DNA of 64,000 bases from Ruminococcaceae bacterium UBA6845 (GTDB lineage Bacteria; Bacillota; Clostridia; Oscillospirales; Acutalibacteraceae): assembly GCA_002449395.1 (NCBI GenBank), contig DKDP01000048.1:26549-90548 (forward strand). Reading direction: 5' to 3'. This document shows, in pieces, positions 41,074 through 50,440 of the stretch; position 1 is the first letter of the stretch; each line of letters starts with the position of its first letter. The notes beneath the pieces are model-generated. The model saw only the letters and a program-made list of their open reading frames with translations. It had not been told where the DNA came from and made no database searches. The position numbers were made by a program, and so were the translations under genes.

Positions 41074-42507
41074 TTATCTCACCAAATCGTCGAGCTTCTC
41101 TTTCATTGCTTGCTCGGTATCACGGTAATACTGGGTTTTCGGATTCGGATGATTATTTTCCGCCCAAAGCTTGTCCGCCTGTTCTTTCCAAGCGGCGGCA
41201 AATTTATCACACTTTGCGCAAAGGTGCTCAACACCCTCCTGATTTTCGAGGTCAGTTGATTTTGCCCCGGTCTGTTTAATAATTTTCCTGAGATACTCGG
41301 GATTTTCAAGCATCGGACACGGACGCAGGTGGTTATCATTAAACGGCTGATTGTGATAATAGCTCATAAACAGCGGATTTCTCAGCGCCTCAAGAATCGT
41401 GTGTGTTCTGATGTTTGAATCCGAGAAATGAATAAATACGCAAGGCTCGATGTCACCTGCGGAATTGATATGAAAATAGTTTCTGCCACCCGCAATACAG
41501 CCTCCGACATACTCGCCGTCATCCTGGAAATCCATAACAAACAGCGGCTTGCCCGTCTTGCCGTTTCTCATCTTCTTGAGCCAGTAATACATATGCGTTC
41601 TCTGCTCAGGCGTTGGGATAAGATCCTCAACAGCGCCTGTGCCGACCGGCATATAGTTGAAGTAAAGTGCAAATTTTGCACCCTTTTCAACCATCAGATC
41701 AATAAATTCGTCGCTTGTAACCTTATCGACATTCTGCGAAGTGTAACAGATCGAAAGTCCGTAAATACACTTGTTCTTTTTGAGAAGATCCATAGCTTTC
41801 ATCGTTCTCTCATAGGCTCCGGCACCGCGGCGGAAATCGTTCGACTCCTCGGAGCCCTCAATGCTGAGTGCAAGAGTGAGGTTGCCGACATCTTTCATAT
41901 CGTCGCAGAACTTCTGATCTATAAGCGTGGCGTTTGTATATGCAAGGAAGGTGCAATTCTTATGCTCACGGCAAAGACGGAGAATATCGTTTTTTCTGAT
42001 GAGCGGCTCGCCTCCCGTGAACATATAAAGGTGTGTTCCAAGCTCAACACCCTGATTGATAACATTATCTATTTCATCATATGTGAGGTTGAGCTTGTGA
42101 CCGTATTCCGCCGCCCAACAGCCCTTACAGTTCATATTACAAGCACTGGTCGGGTCGATAAGCATCAGCCACGGAATGTTGCACTTATACTTTTCACGGT
42201 TGGCTCTGACGGCTCTCGTTCCGTGGAGCCCTGCTCCGAGGACAAAGGAGAGGAACATCTTCTTGAGGTAATCTCTGTCAATATCCTTGAGGAGATTCAT
42301 CGCATAGGTGTTCCAGACATTATTGTCATCGCTGATCGCATTGCGGAATCCGACAAAGGTTTTCTCGGGGAATGTTTTGCCGGCAAACTTTTCGGCAAGA
42401 CCGATCAGCTTAAGAATGTTCTTTTTGGGATCCTTGTCAACGTATTTCAACATACGGTCAAGCAAAAATCCCACGCCCGCACGTTGAATGTTTTCTTTCA
42501 GTAACAT
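41074..42507 (-). CDS. Radical SAM protein with C-terminal Cys cluster
   Basis: A 477-residue protein. The radical SAM motif is CNMNCKGC (near residue 122) preceded by IDPTSA, with TGGEPLIRKND as the SAM-binding GGEP. The C-terminal region has Cys clusters (GGCIAGGRNYFHINSAGDIEPCVFIHF, CPMLENPEYLRK, HLCAKCDKFA) like SPASM/Twitch proteins that hold extra iron-sulfur clusters. Such enzymes modify peptides or cofactors; no precursor peptide is evident next to it. ATG at 42507 with GAGGTAC. Single gene. Confidence 0.88.
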   Translation of the reverse strand: MLLKENIQRAGVGFLLDRMLKYVDKDPKKNILKLIGLAEKFAGKTFPEKTFVGFRNAISDDNNVWNTYAMNLLKDIDRDYLKKMFLSFVLGAGLHGTRAVRANREKYKCNIPWLMLIDPTSACNMNCKGCWAAEYGHKLNLTYDEIDNVINQGVELGTHLYMFTGGEPLIRKNDILRLCREHKNCTFLAYTNATLIDQKFCDDMKDVGNLTLALSIEGSEESNDFRRGAGAYERTMKAMDLLKKNKCIYGLSICYTSQNVDKVTSDEFIDLMVEKGAKFALYFNYMPVGTGAVEDLIPTPEQRTHMYYWLKKMRNGKTGKPLFVMDFQDDGEYVGGCIAGGRNYFHINSAGDIEPCVFIHFSDSNIRTHTILEALRNPLFMSYYHNQPFNDNHLRPCPMLENPEYLRKIIKQTGAKSTDLENQEGVEHLCAKCDKFAAAWKEQADKLWAENNHPNPKTQYYRDTEQAMKEKLDDLVR

Positions 42508-42688
42508 AACGCTGTACCTCACAACTAAAACTGGACTTTATTTTCTCATATTTTCCCGATAAAGTCAACCGAGATTCGCAATAAAACTAACTTATTCGAC
42601 ACAGTGTCTAAAAATTAACAATCATATAACGCTTTGCCCGTCATTCGAACAATTAGCATTTTGATTTCAAAAGTATTTTTCCATAATG

Positions 42689-42717
42689 TTGACATTAAAT
42701 CCGTAATTTGATAAAAT
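42689..42717 (+). promoter_or_regulatory. Promoter of the acyltransferase gene
   Basis: TTGACA (42689-42694), 17 bp, TAAAAT (42712-42717). The remaining 42508-42688 is AT-rich without recognisable features. Confidence 0.75.
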
Positions 42718-42739
42718 TTGTATGTTTGGAGGGACTATA

Positions 42740-43885
42740 ATGGTGGAAACGAATAATAGCAAAGTAGTTCTTGCGGAAAAACGAGAACGAAATTACGGTA
42801 TAGACATATTGAGAATTCTTTCAATGTTTATGGTAACTGTTTTGCATTTTTGCGGCTACAGCGGTATAGGTGAAACAACTGATACAGGTATACCTTTTTA
42901 TGTTGGCTCGGCATTTTTGGTCGTTTGTTACGGTGCGGTCAATATTTTTGCACTTATTTCCGGATATGTCATGTACGGTTCGAAAATAAAATACAACCGG
43001 ATTGTGAGTCTTTGGTTCCAGGTTGTTTTTTATTCTGCCGTGTTGTCTGTAGCGGAGAAATGGATTTATGATATCCCAATCAATCTATCAATATTTATGC
43101 CTGTAACATTTTCTACATTTTGGTATTTTCAGGCGTATTTTCTTATGTTTTTCTTCATCCCGTTATATAACGAGATTATTAACAGATTTTCTGATAAGAC
43201 TTTATTTAAATTTCTTTGCATCGGCATACTTATTTTCTGCCTTTTTTCAAATTTTGCAAAAATGTCTGGCAAGGATATCTTGGGACTCAAAAGTGGTTAC
43301 GGTTTCTTATGGCTTTCTTTTTGTTATATTGTCGGTGCTTTTATAAAAAAGAATAAGGACAGACTTTCAAAAATATCAAATCGTACATGCTGGCTTATTA
43401 TATGTATAAGCGAACTGATCAATTATTTAAGCTATGTTCTTTTATTTAATGTTTCGGGTCCGGAATCGCTTTACATTGTTCCAAAATATATTTTTGTTAA
43501 TTACACCTCTGTCACGGTTTTTATCCCTGCAATTTGTATTTTGATCATTTTTAGCAGAATAAAAGTAAACCGAGGAAAGACAGTTATTAAATTCTTTTCG
43601 TCAACAGCATTTGGTGTGTATATCATTCAAACGCACACTTTAATATGGAATCATTATATTGTTCAATATCATACATTTTTAAAGAACCCAAACCAATGGA
43701 CAAGTATTCCATTGCTTATTGTTGGTGTGGTTGCCCTCTATCTCTCTGCAACATTTATGGATTATTTTCGGATTCTGATTTTCAGACTTTTGCACATTGA
43801 TACATTGGGCAAACTATTTTGCAGACTGCTCAAGAAAGTTATAAACGCAGCAAAAAGACCTTTCAGAAAATACTTTCAGACTTAA
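42740..43885 (+). CDS. Acyltransferase family 3 membrane protein
   Basis: A 381-residue protein with about ten transmembrane helices. The family opening RNYGIDILRILSMFMVTVLHF carries the R/D and catalytic-His region, and SGYVMYG follows. Such enzymes O-acetylate or succinylate sugars of surface polymers. ATG at 42740 with TTGGAGGG. Base composition and codon use are clearly more AT-rich than neighbours, so recent transfer is likely; OatA-like esterase domains are absent. Confidence 0.85.
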   Translation: MVETNNSKVVLAEKRERNYGIDILRILSMFMVTVLHFCGYSGIGETTDTGIPFYVGSAFLVVCYGAVNIFALISGYVMYGSKIKYNRIVSLWFQVVFYSAVLSVAEKWIYDIPINLSIFMPVTFSTFWYFQAYFLMFFFIPLYNEIINRFSDKTLFKFLCIGILIFCLFSNFAKMSGKDILGLKSGYGFLWLSFCYIVGAFIKKNKDRLSKISNRTCWLIICISELINYLSYVLLFNVSGPESLYIVPKYIFVNYTSVTVFIPAICILIIFSRIKVNRGKTVIKFFSSTAFGVYIIQTHTLIWNHYIVQYHTFLKNPNQWTSIPLLIVGVVALYLSATFMDYFRILIFRLLHIDTLGKLFCRLLKKVINAAKRPFRKYFQT

Positions 43886-43968
43886 CATAAAAGGCATCAT
43901 ATTGATTCATTTATATAATGTTTTTGTACCATTTGACATAATTTTCCTACTGTATCTAAACCTTTATG

Positions 43969-43997
43969 TTGACTTTACATTTGTATTGATGTATAAT
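43969..43997 (+). promoter_or_regulatory. Promoter of phosphoesterase 3
   Basis: TTGACT (43969-43974), 17 bp, TATAAT (43992-43997). Confidence 0.8.
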
Positions 43998-44032
43998 TGA
44001 GCCACAAAAATATTTTTTCGGAGGTTAAAACA

Positions 44033-45214
44033 ATGAAAAAAGTCATAAGCATACTTCTTTCGGTTGTAATGATTGTCCTCCTTGTTGTTCCGACATTTGC
44101 TGTCGACACAAACTCGGAGTTTCAGTTCAACTCGAACGGAAAATTCAAGATCATGATGATCAACGACACCCAGGATGTTATCCTCAAGGATGTTATCCAG
44201 GCGAGCTACCTCAAGAAGATTGTTGAGAAAGAGCACCCCGACCTTATCGTTATGGCGGGCGACCTTCTTACAGATTTCTTCCCGGGCGCAACAAAGGATC
44301 AGCTCAAGAAGTGCCTTACTCAGGCTCTTGACGGAATCAACGCTCTCGGCGTTCCGTTCGTTGCAACATTCGGCAACCACGACCACGATTGGGAAGAGAT
44401 TTTCCCGCTCGAAGAGCAGATGGAAGTTTATAAGTCATATTCAAACTGTGCTATCGTAAACAACGGCTGTGACGTAGGTACATACTACATCCCCGTTAAG
44501 TCCTCAGACGGCAGCAAGATTCCTCTTAACATCTATGTTATGGACTCTAACAACAAGGCTAAGGGCGAGGGTCTCCTTACAGGTTATCAGGGACTCAAGC
44601 CGGAGCAGGTTCAGTGGTACAAGGATACTCGTGACGGCCTCAAGGCTGCAACAGGCGACTATGTTCCCTCTCTTGTTTTCCAGCACGTTCCCGTTAAGGA
44701 AATCTATCAGTTTGTTGACAAGGTTCCGTTCAACGCAGATCATACAGATTGCATCTTCGGCCTTGATGACGGTCAGTGGTACAAGCTCAATGACAAGGCA
44801 ACAAGCGGCGTTCTCGGTGAGGTTCCTTGCTCAGAGTCAATCAACGGCAACACCGGCGAATACGAAGCATGGCTTGAGCACAAAGAGGTTATCGGCGCAT
44901 TCTTCGCACACGATCACGTAAACAACTTTATGGGCGTTACCGACGAGGGTATCACTCTCGGTTACAACGGCGGCACAGGCTTCAGCACATACGGCAGAGG
45001 CGGCGACCGTTCGGCAAGAATCTTTGAGATTGATGAAAACGATGTAAGAAATTATGAGACACACCTTGTTACATTCAACGATGTATCTCCGATAAAGATA
45101 AATTTCTACATTATGGATCTCTTCTCACCTGTTATCGCAACATGGATCGGCAGACTTATCGACATCGTTTGCCCGCAGTTCATTAAGGACATCGTTGCAG
45201 ATATCCAGAAATAA
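44033..45214 (+). CDS. Secreted calcineurin-type metallophosphoesterase 3
   Basis: A 393-residue exported protein. Signal peptide (ISILLSVVMIVLLVVPTFA), then INDTQD (variant of D-x-H: the metal-binding His is Gln), VMAGDLLTD, TFGNHDHDWE, FQHVPV and FFAHDHVNNF. It is nearest to the Dcr2/YkuE-like phosphoesterases. The end (ATWIGRLIDIVCPQFIKDIVADIQK) is an amphipathic helix, as in phosphoesterase 1. ATG at 44033 with GGAGG. Codon use suggests high expression. Substrate unknown. Confidence 0.88.
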   Translation: MKKVISILLSVVMIVLLVVPTFAVDTNSEFQFNSNGKFKIMMINDTQDVILKDVIQASYLKKIVEKEHPDLIVMAGDLLTDFFPGATKDQLKKCLTQALDGINALGVPFVATFGNHDHDWEEIFPLEEQMEVYKSYSNCAIVNNGCDVGTYYIPVKSSDGSKIPLNIYVMDSNNKAKGEGLLTGYQGLKPEQVQWYKDTRDGLKAATGDYVPSLVFQHVPVKEIYQFVDKVPFNADHTDCIFGLDDGQWYKLNDKATSGVLGEVPCSESINGNTGEYEAWLEHKEVIGAFFAHDHVNNFMGVTDEGITLGYNGGTGFSTYGRGGDRSARIFEIDENDVRNYETHLVTFNDVSPIKINFYIMDLFSPVIATWIGRLIDIVCPQFIKDIVADIQK

Positions 45215-45227
45215 GCATCACCAAATT

Positions 45228-45260
45228 CAACTCCCCGATTCATTCGGGGAGTTTTTGTTT
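45228..45260 (+). terminator. Terminator of phosphoesterase 3
   Basis: AACTCCCCGA-TTCA-TTCGGGGAGTT followed by TTTGTTTTTT. Confidence 0.88.
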
Positions 45261-45286
45261 TTTACATCAAACTTACAATTGCAAAA

Positions 45287-45320
45287 ACAGCCTCCCCTTG
45301 TGAAAAGGAGAGGCTGTTAA
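45287..45320 (-). terminator. Terminator of the hydrogenase operon
   Basis: On the minus strand AACAGCCTCTCCTT-TTCAC-AAGGGGAGGCTGTT then TTTGC. Confidence 0.8.
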
Positions 45321-45328
45321 AATTATGA

Positions 45329-47074
45329 TCAGTTATTGTAGAGGCCACGCTTAACGTAGGTTGTGTGGAGAACCTCGTGAGCCTTATGGCTGCCGGGCTC
45401 GCCGAAGAACTCGTCATAAACACGTTTTACTGCCGAGTTTTCGTGCGACTTACGGTTTTCGTTGTTCTTATCAATATTGTAAAGAACGGAAGCACGCTTG
45501 CTTCTGAAGTCCTCAAAGTTACGAACCGCTGCGGAAACGATCGGCTGTCCGCCGCCGTTGATACATCCGCCCGGACAACCCATAATCTCAATGAACTGGT
45601 ACTCGCTTGTGCCGTTCTTGATCTGCTCCATAAGCGTTTTTGCGTTCTTTGTTCCGCTCGCAACAGCAACCTTTACGCTGAGATCGCCGACTGTGTATGT
45701 GGCTTCCTTAACGCCATCCATACCTCTGACCTCTGTAAAGTCAACGCTGTCAAGAGCCTGACCCGTAATCTTCTCAACTGCTGTGCGGAGAGCTGCCTCC
45801 ATAACACCGCCCGTTGCGCCGAAGATAACAGCCGCACCCGAGCCCTCGCCGAGAGGACTGTCATAAGTCTCATCGGGAAGTGAATTGAAGCTGATACCTG
45901 CGCTCTTGATCATTCTTGCAAGCTCACGGGTTGTGATTGAGATGTCAACATCGGCATAGCCGGATGCACTCTGATTGTCTCTGCCAACCTCGAACTTCTT
46001 AGCTGTACAGGGCATTACGCTGACGCTGACAATCTTAGCAGGATCAATGTCCATTTTCTGAGCGTACCATGTCTTAAGCGTTGCGCCGAACATCTGCTGA
46101 GGTGACTTGCAGGTTGAAAGGTGATCAAGCTGATCGGGATAGTAATGCTCGCAGTACTTAACCCAGCCCGGTGAACAGGAGGTGATCATCGGGAGTGCGC
46201 CGCCGTTTGTAATTCTCTCGATAAGCTCGTTTGACTCTTCCATAATAGTGAGGTCGGCCGAGAAATCGGTATCGAATACCTTGTCAAAGCCAAGGCGGCG
46301 GAGAGCGGCAACCATCTTGCCCTCAACGTCTGTACCGATCGGGAGACCGAACTCCTCGCCGAGAGCCGCTCTGACAGCAGGAGCTGTCTGAACAACAACA
46401 TACTTCTCGGGATCGTTGATAGCCTCAAGTACCTTCGGCGTGTCGTCCTTCTCACGGAGTGCACCGGTCGGGCAGTTTACAATACACTGACCGCAGGCGA
46501 TACATGAAAATTCCTTAATTTCTCTCTCAAACGGAGATGTAATGCAGGTATCAAAGCCACGAGCGTTAGCTCCGATAACGGAGATACCCTGCTCATCACA
46601 GGCTGCAACGCAGCGGCGGCAAAGAATACACTTGCTGTTATCACGAATCATATGGGGCATTGAATCGTCGTAAGCATAGTCGGGTGTAACGCCGTCAAAC
46701 TTGCTCTCGTTCTCAACACCGTATTCCTTACAGAGCTTCTGGAGCTCACAGTTTGTGCTTCTTACGCAGGAAAGGCACTTGCGCTCGTGAGTTGAAAGAA
46801 TAAGCTCAAGGGTTGTTCTTCTTGAATTGCGAACTCTGTCTGAATTTGTGAGAATTTCCATTCCCTCATTTACGGGGAACACGCAGGAAGCGACAAGGCT
46901 TCTTGCGCCCTTGACCTCAACCATACAGATTCGGCAAGCACCGATCTGATTGATCTTCTTGAGGTAGCAAAGGGTCGGGATCTCGATTCCTGCATAGCGT
47001 GCGGCTTCAAGAATCGTAATTCCGCTCGGCACGCTCAGAGGCATGCCATTGATTTTGATATTAACCATTTCCAT
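45329..47074 (-). CDS. hydA: [FeFe] hydrogenase catalytic subunit, bifurcating type
   Basis: A 581-residue H2-evolving subunit. N-terminal [2Fe-2S] domain (IPTLCYLKKINQIGACRICMVE...C), the His/Cys NuoG-type cluster (HERKCLSCVRSTNC), two [4Fe-4S] ferredoxin clusters (about residues 145-205), then the H-cluster domain with TSCSPGW, MPCTAKKFE and EIMGCPGGCINGGGQP. The small-subunit-like tail FFGEPGSHKAHEVLHT is present. With HydB/HydC it should couple oxidation of ferredoxin and NADH to H2. An ATG three codons upstream (47083) sits right on GGAGG, so 47074 is the likely start. Confidence 0.95.
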   Translation of the reverse strand: MEMVNIKINGMPLSVPSGITILEAARYAGIEIPTLCYLKKINQIGACRICMVEVKGARSLVASCVFPVNEGMEILTNSDRVRNSRRTTLELILSTHERKCLSCVRSTNCELQKLCKEYGVENESKFDGVTPDYAYDDSMPHMIRDNSKCILCRRCVAACDEQGISVIGANARGFDTCITSPFEREIKEFSCIACGQCIVNCPTGALREKDDTPKVLEAINDPEKYVVVQTAPAVRAALGEEFGLPIGTDVEGKMVAALRRLGFDKVFDTDFSADLTIMEESNELIERITNGGALPMITSCSPGWVKYCEHYYPDQLDHLSTCKSPQQMFGATLKTWYAQKMDIDPAKIVSVSVMPCTAKKFEVGRDNQSASGYADVDISITTRELARMIKSAGISFNSLPDETYDSPLGEGSGAAVIFGATGGVMEAALRTAVEKITGQALDSVDFTEVRGMDGVKEATYTVGDLSVKVAVASGTKNAKTLMEQIKNGTSEYQFIEIMGCPGGCINGGGQPIVSAAVRNFEDFRSKRASVLYNIDKNNENRKSHENSAVKRVYDEFFGEPGSHKAHEVLHTTYVKRGLYNN

Positions 47075-47088
47075 TTCTGACATCCTCC

Positions 47089-48876
47089 TTATTTCTTAAT
47101 GATTGCGCCGAAGCGGCAGGTATCCATACATACGCCGCACTTCACGCACTTGCTTGTGTCGATAGTATGAGCTGTCTTAACAGCACCCGAGATAGCACCG
47201 ACGGGGCACTTTCTGGCGCAGGCAGTACAGCCCTTACACTTGTCAGCCTCGATTGAGTAGGAAACGAGCTTCTTACAAACGCCTGCCGGGCACTTCTTGT
47301 CAACAATGTGAGCAATATACTCATCCTTGAAGAAGCGAAGTGTTGCAAGAACAGGGTTCGGAGCTGTCTGACCGAGACCGCAAAGCGAATTGTCCTTAAT
47401 ATAATGAGCAAGAGTTTCAAGCTCGTCAAGATCCTCAAGGGTAGCCTTACCGTCGGTAATCTTCTCAAGAAGCTCTCTCATTCTCTTCGTACCGATACGG
47501 CACGGAGTACATTTACCGCAGCTCTCGTCAACTGTGAAGTCAAGGAAGAACTTAGCGATATCAACCATACAGTTGTCCTCGTCCATAACGATAAGTCCGC
47601 CCGAACCCATCATACAGCCGATAGCGGTAAGGTTGTCGTAGTCGATCGGTGTGTCCATAAGGGATGCAGGAATACATCCGCCTGACGGACCGCCTGTCTG
47701 AGCGGCCTTGAACTTCTTGCCGTTCGGGATTCCGCCGCCGATGTCCTCGATGATTTCACGAAGAGTCGTGCCCATCGGGATCTCAACAAGACCTGTGTTA
47801 TTAATCTTTCCGCCGAGAGCGAATACCTTTGTACCCGAGGACTTCTCTGTGCCCATTGAGTTGAAGAACTCAGCGCCGTGGAGAATGATCTGCGGAATGT
47901 TTGCAAATGTCTCAACGTTGTTTTCTGTTGTCGGCTTGCCGAAAAGGCCCTTAACTGCCGGATACGGCGGACGGGGACGAGGCTCACCACGGTTGCCCTC
48001 GATCGAAGTCATAAGAGCAGTCTCTTCACCGCAAACGAATGCGCCTGCGCCGAGACGGATATGGAGATCGAAGTCAAAGCCGGAATTGAATATGTTCTTA
48101 CCGAGAAGTCCTGCTTCACGAGCTTCCTTGATAGCAACATCAAGGCGGTGAACAGCAATCGGGTACTCGGCACGGACATAAACATAACCCTCGGTTGCGC
48201 CTGTTGCGTAACCGCAGATTGTCATAGCCTCAACGATACAGTGCGGGTCGCCCTCAAGAACGGAACGATCCATAAATGCGCCCGGGTCACCCTCGTCGGC
48301 GTTACATACTACATACTTCTGATCGGCTGAATTTTTTGCGGTAAAGCTCCACTTAAGACCTGTGGGGAATCCGCCGCCACCACGGCCTCTGAGTCCCGAA
48401 TCCTTAACGATCTGGATAACCTCGTCGGGAGTGAGTTCTGTCAGACACTTTGCAAGAGCCTGATAGCCGTCCATAGCGATATATTCTTCAATATTTTCAG
48501 GGTCGATAACGCCGCAGTTACGAAGCGCAACTCTGTGCTGCTTCTTATAGAAATTGGTTTCATTAAGCGGCTTTATATCATCCTGATGAACTGTCTCTTC
48601 ATAGAGAAGTCTCTTGACCATACGACCCTTGAGAAGATGCTCCTCGACGATCTCGGGAACGTCCTCAACCTTAACCTCGCTGTAGAAACAGCCCTCGGGA
48701 TATACGATCATAACCGGACCTAATGCGCAAAGTCCGAAGCAACCGGTTTTAATTACTTTAACCTCATTTTCAAGACCCTTGTCCTTGAGCTCCTGCTCAA
48801 GCTTTTCAATGATCTCGGCACTGTGTGAGGAAGTACATCCGGTACCGCCGCAGACAAGAACGTGTGAACGATACAT
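47089..48876 (-). CDS. hydB: NuoF-like flavoprotein subunit of bifurcating hydrogenase
   Basis: A 595-residue NADH/flavin subunit. N-terminal thioredoxin-like [2Fe-2S] domain (CGGTGC...KTGCFGLCALGP), then the NuoF core: GLRGRGGGGFPTGLKW (NADH), ADEGDPGAFMDR (FMN), GEETALMTSIEGNRGEPRPRPPYP and the cluster ligand set ESCGKCTPCRIG. The C-terminus adds two [4Fe-4S] ferredoxin clusters (CKGCTACARKCPVG, CVKCGVCMDTCRFG). This layout is that of HydB/HndC. GGAGGAA before the ATG. Twelve bases after the ferredoxin gene, in the same operon. Confidence 0.95.
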   Translation of the reverse strand: MYRSHVLVCGGTGCTSSHSAEIIEKLEQELKDKGLENEVKVIKTGCFGLCALGPVMIVYPEGCFYSEVKVEDVPEIVEEHLLKGRMVKRLLYEETVHQDDIKPLNETNFYKKQHRVALRNCGVIDPENIEEYIAMDGYQALAKCLTELTPDEVIQIVKDSGLRGRGGGGFPTGLKWSFTAKNSADQKYVVCNADEGDPGAFMDRSVLEGDPHCIVEAMTICGYATGATEGYVYVRAEYPIAVHRLDVAIKEAREAGLLGKNIFNSGFDFDLHIRLGAGAFVCGEETALMTSIEGNRGEPRPRPPYPAVKGLFGKPTTENNVETFANIPQIILHGAEFFNSMGTEKSSGTKVFALGGKINNTGLVEIPMGTTLREIIEDIGGGIPNGKKFKAAQTGGPSGGCIPASLMDTPIDYDNLTAIGCMMGSGGLIVMDEDNCMVDIAKFFLDFTVDESCGKCTPCRIGTKRMRELLEKITDGKATLEDLDELETLAHYIKDNSLCGLGQTAPNPVLATLRFFKDEYIAHIVDKKCPAGVCKKLVSYSIEADKCKGCTACARKCPVGAISGAVKTAHTIDTSKCVKCGVCMDTCRFGAIIKK

Positions 48877-48888
48877 TGTTTTTCCTCC

Positions 48889-49263
48889 TTAATCTTTTAC
48901 AACAGCGCCAACGGTGTATTCAACAACCGGATTGCCGTTTACAATATGGGAAGCAACGATTTCGGCAACCTTTTCAGGGCTGACCTGAACATAAGTTACC
49001 TTATCCTTGCCGGGTTCAAAAACCTCAACGATCGGCTCGTACTGGCACATACCGATGCAGCCTGTCTGAGCGACCGTAACGTTTTTAAGATTTCTTTTTG
49101 CGACCTCATCAACGAAAGCGTTGAGAACGGGACGTGCGCCTGCTGCGATTCCGCAGGTTGCCATGCCGACTACGACACGGATTCCGTCGCCTGTGCCCTC
49201 ACGGTCTGTCATTGCCGCCTTAGCCTTATCACGGATGGCGAGCAACTCTTCAAGTGATTTCAT
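48889..49263 (-). CDS. Thioredoxin-like [2Fe-2S] ferredoxin of the hydrogenase operon
   Basis: A 124-residue protein: helical start, then GMATCGIAAGARPVLN and TGCIGMCQYEPIVEV, giving the four Cys of a thioredoxin-fold [2Fe-2S] cluster (HndB-type). It probably passes electrons among subunits or acts as an accessory subunit. GGAGGTG precedes the ATG. It starts directly after the HATPase gene stop. Confidence 0.9.
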   Translation of the reverse strand: MKSLEELLAIRDKAKAAMTDREGTGDGIRVVVGMATCGIAAGARPVLNAFVDEVAKRNLKNVTVAQTGCIGMCQYEPIVEVFEPGKDKVTYVQVSPEKVAEIVASHIVNGNPVVEYTVGAVVKD

Positions 49264-49815
49264 TTACAGTACACCTCCACGGATTATTTGTGTTTGTTCA
49301 TGCAGGTACTCTTTTATCCACTGTGTCACGGACGGCTCACTGAGCGGCACGTCACCGAGTATTCCTTTAAGCTCGGAAGTGGAAAGAGTAAATTCTTTTT
49401 CATCGACTTTGAGCCGATAGATAAAATTGCGGTCAGTGTTCATGGTGATAAGCATCACAATTGTGGAATCAATGTCCCCCAGCGGCGTAAAATCAATGCT
49501 GTCGGTTTTAAAAATCGCCTTGACCTTTGTTCCGACGCCGACCTCCGATTCGATAGTCAGGCTTCCGCCCGTCTGCTCGGCTGCCATTTTAAAAAGAGGG
49601 ATTCCCATTCCGACCTTTCTTGTTGTTCTGGTTGTGAAGAAAGGATCCTGAACATTTAGCACCTGTTCGGGAGTCATCCCCTTGCCGTTGTCATAGATTC
49701 CTATGAGCATTTCATTTTTTTGTGTGTTCCCGATTATCTCGATCTCAATCAAAGATGCGCCCGCAGAAATCGAATTCTGCGCAATGTCGAGAACATTCAG
49801 CGATAACTCACGCAT
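49264..49815 (-). CDS. Histidine-kinase-type ATPase domain protein in the hydrogenase operon
   Basis: A 183-residue GHKL ATPase. N-box LDIAQNSISAGAS, G1 DNGKGMTPEQ, F-box PFFTTR and G2 KVGMGIPL are intact, but there is no dimerisation helix or phosphoacceptor His and no sensor. C-terminal 60 residues are unassigned. Similar genes accompany HydABC in other Clostridia. It may act as a switch or kinase for a partner elsewhere; its job is unknown. Weak AGGAAA ribosome binding site, starting 12 bases after hydC, so translation may depend on it. Confidence 0.85.
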   Translation of the reverse strand: MRELSLNVLDIAQNSISAGASLIEIEIIGNTQKNEMLIGIYDNGKGMTPEQVLNVQDPFFTTRTTRKVGMGIPLFKMAAEQTGGSLTIESEVGVGTKVKAIFKTDSIDFTPLGDIDSTIVMLITMNTDRNFIYRLKVDEKEFTLSTSELKGILGDVPLSEPSVTQWIKEYLHEQTQIIRGGVL

Positions 49816-49827
49816 GATTTCCTGTGT

Positions 49828-50325
49828 TTACGCTCTGTACTTGGCAAGAATGCCGGGTACATCGTCCGCAGTGAGTTTGCCGTAAACCTCATCGTTAACG
49901 GTAAGAACGGGAGCAAGTCCGCAGGCACCGATACAACGGCAAGCCTCAACAGAGAACATTCCGTCGTCCGAGCACTCGCCCGCACCGATTCCAATCTCCT
50001 CACAGATCTTGTCAAGAAGCTCCTGCGAGCCCTTAACATAGCAAGCCGTACCGAGACAAACCGAGATGTTGTACTCTCCCTTAGGTGAAAGAGCAAACTG
50101 AGCGTAGAAAGTGGATACTCCGTAAACCTTTTCAAGCGGTACGTTCATACCGTCGGCAATCATGGCCTGCACTTCAAACGGAAGATATCCGTATATGGCC
50201 TGTGCCTGCTGCATAACGTGCATAAGCAAGCTCTTGTTATCCTTGCACTCCTCAATAACAGCTTTAAGCTGTGCCTCCTGCTCAGGTGTTCCTCTGAACG
50301 GGATTTTGCTGATTTTCTTGAGCAT
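49828..50325 (-). CDS. hydC: NuoE-like subunit of bifurcating hydrogenase
   Basis: A 165-residue thioredoxin-like [2Fe-2S] subunit. The four ligands fit NuoE: Cys in VCLGTACYVKGSQELLD (two Cys) and in VEACRCIGACGLAPVLTV. The helical N-terminus (AVIEECKDNKSLLMHVMQQAQAIYGYLP) is the NuoE bundle. AAAGGAGG before the ATG. First gene of the five-gene operon; the Rex-like site and promoters lie just upstream. Confidence 0.94.
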   Translation of the reverse strand: MLKKISKIPFRGTPEQEAQLKAVIEECKDNKSLLMHVMQQAQAIYGYLPFEVQAMIADGMNVPLEKVYGVSTFYAQFALSPKGEYNISVCLGTACYVKGSQELLDKICEEIGIGAGECSDDGMFSVEACRCIGACGLAPVLTVNDEVYGKLTADDVPGILAKYRA

Positions 50326-50402
50326 TTAAGTTGTTCCTCCTTTACAACAGTTTAGCCGTAATGTGACTTGTCGGGAAGATTTAAACGCCCCGAAAATGTG
50401 TG

Positions 50403-50418
50403 TGTTAAATTATTAACA
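50403..50418. promoter_or_regulatory. Rex-like operator
   Basis: TGTTAA-ATTA-TTAACA, extended to a 7-bp perfect inverted repeat GTGTTAA...TTAACAC (50402-50419). It matches the Rex consensus TTGTTAA-N4-TTAACAA except the outermost base. It lies about 23 bases downstream of a TATAAT (50441-50446), where bound Rex would block the hydrogenase transcript when NADH is low. Confidence 0.75.
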
Positions 50419-50440
50419 CTCCGAAAGTCCGCAATACAAC

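Noticed and set aside
41074..42507. A radical SAM peptide-modification (RiPP) cluster using the neighbouring small genes
   Set aside because: No precursor-like peptide with a leader lies within 2 kb, and the 32-residue frame nearby fits a toxin better.
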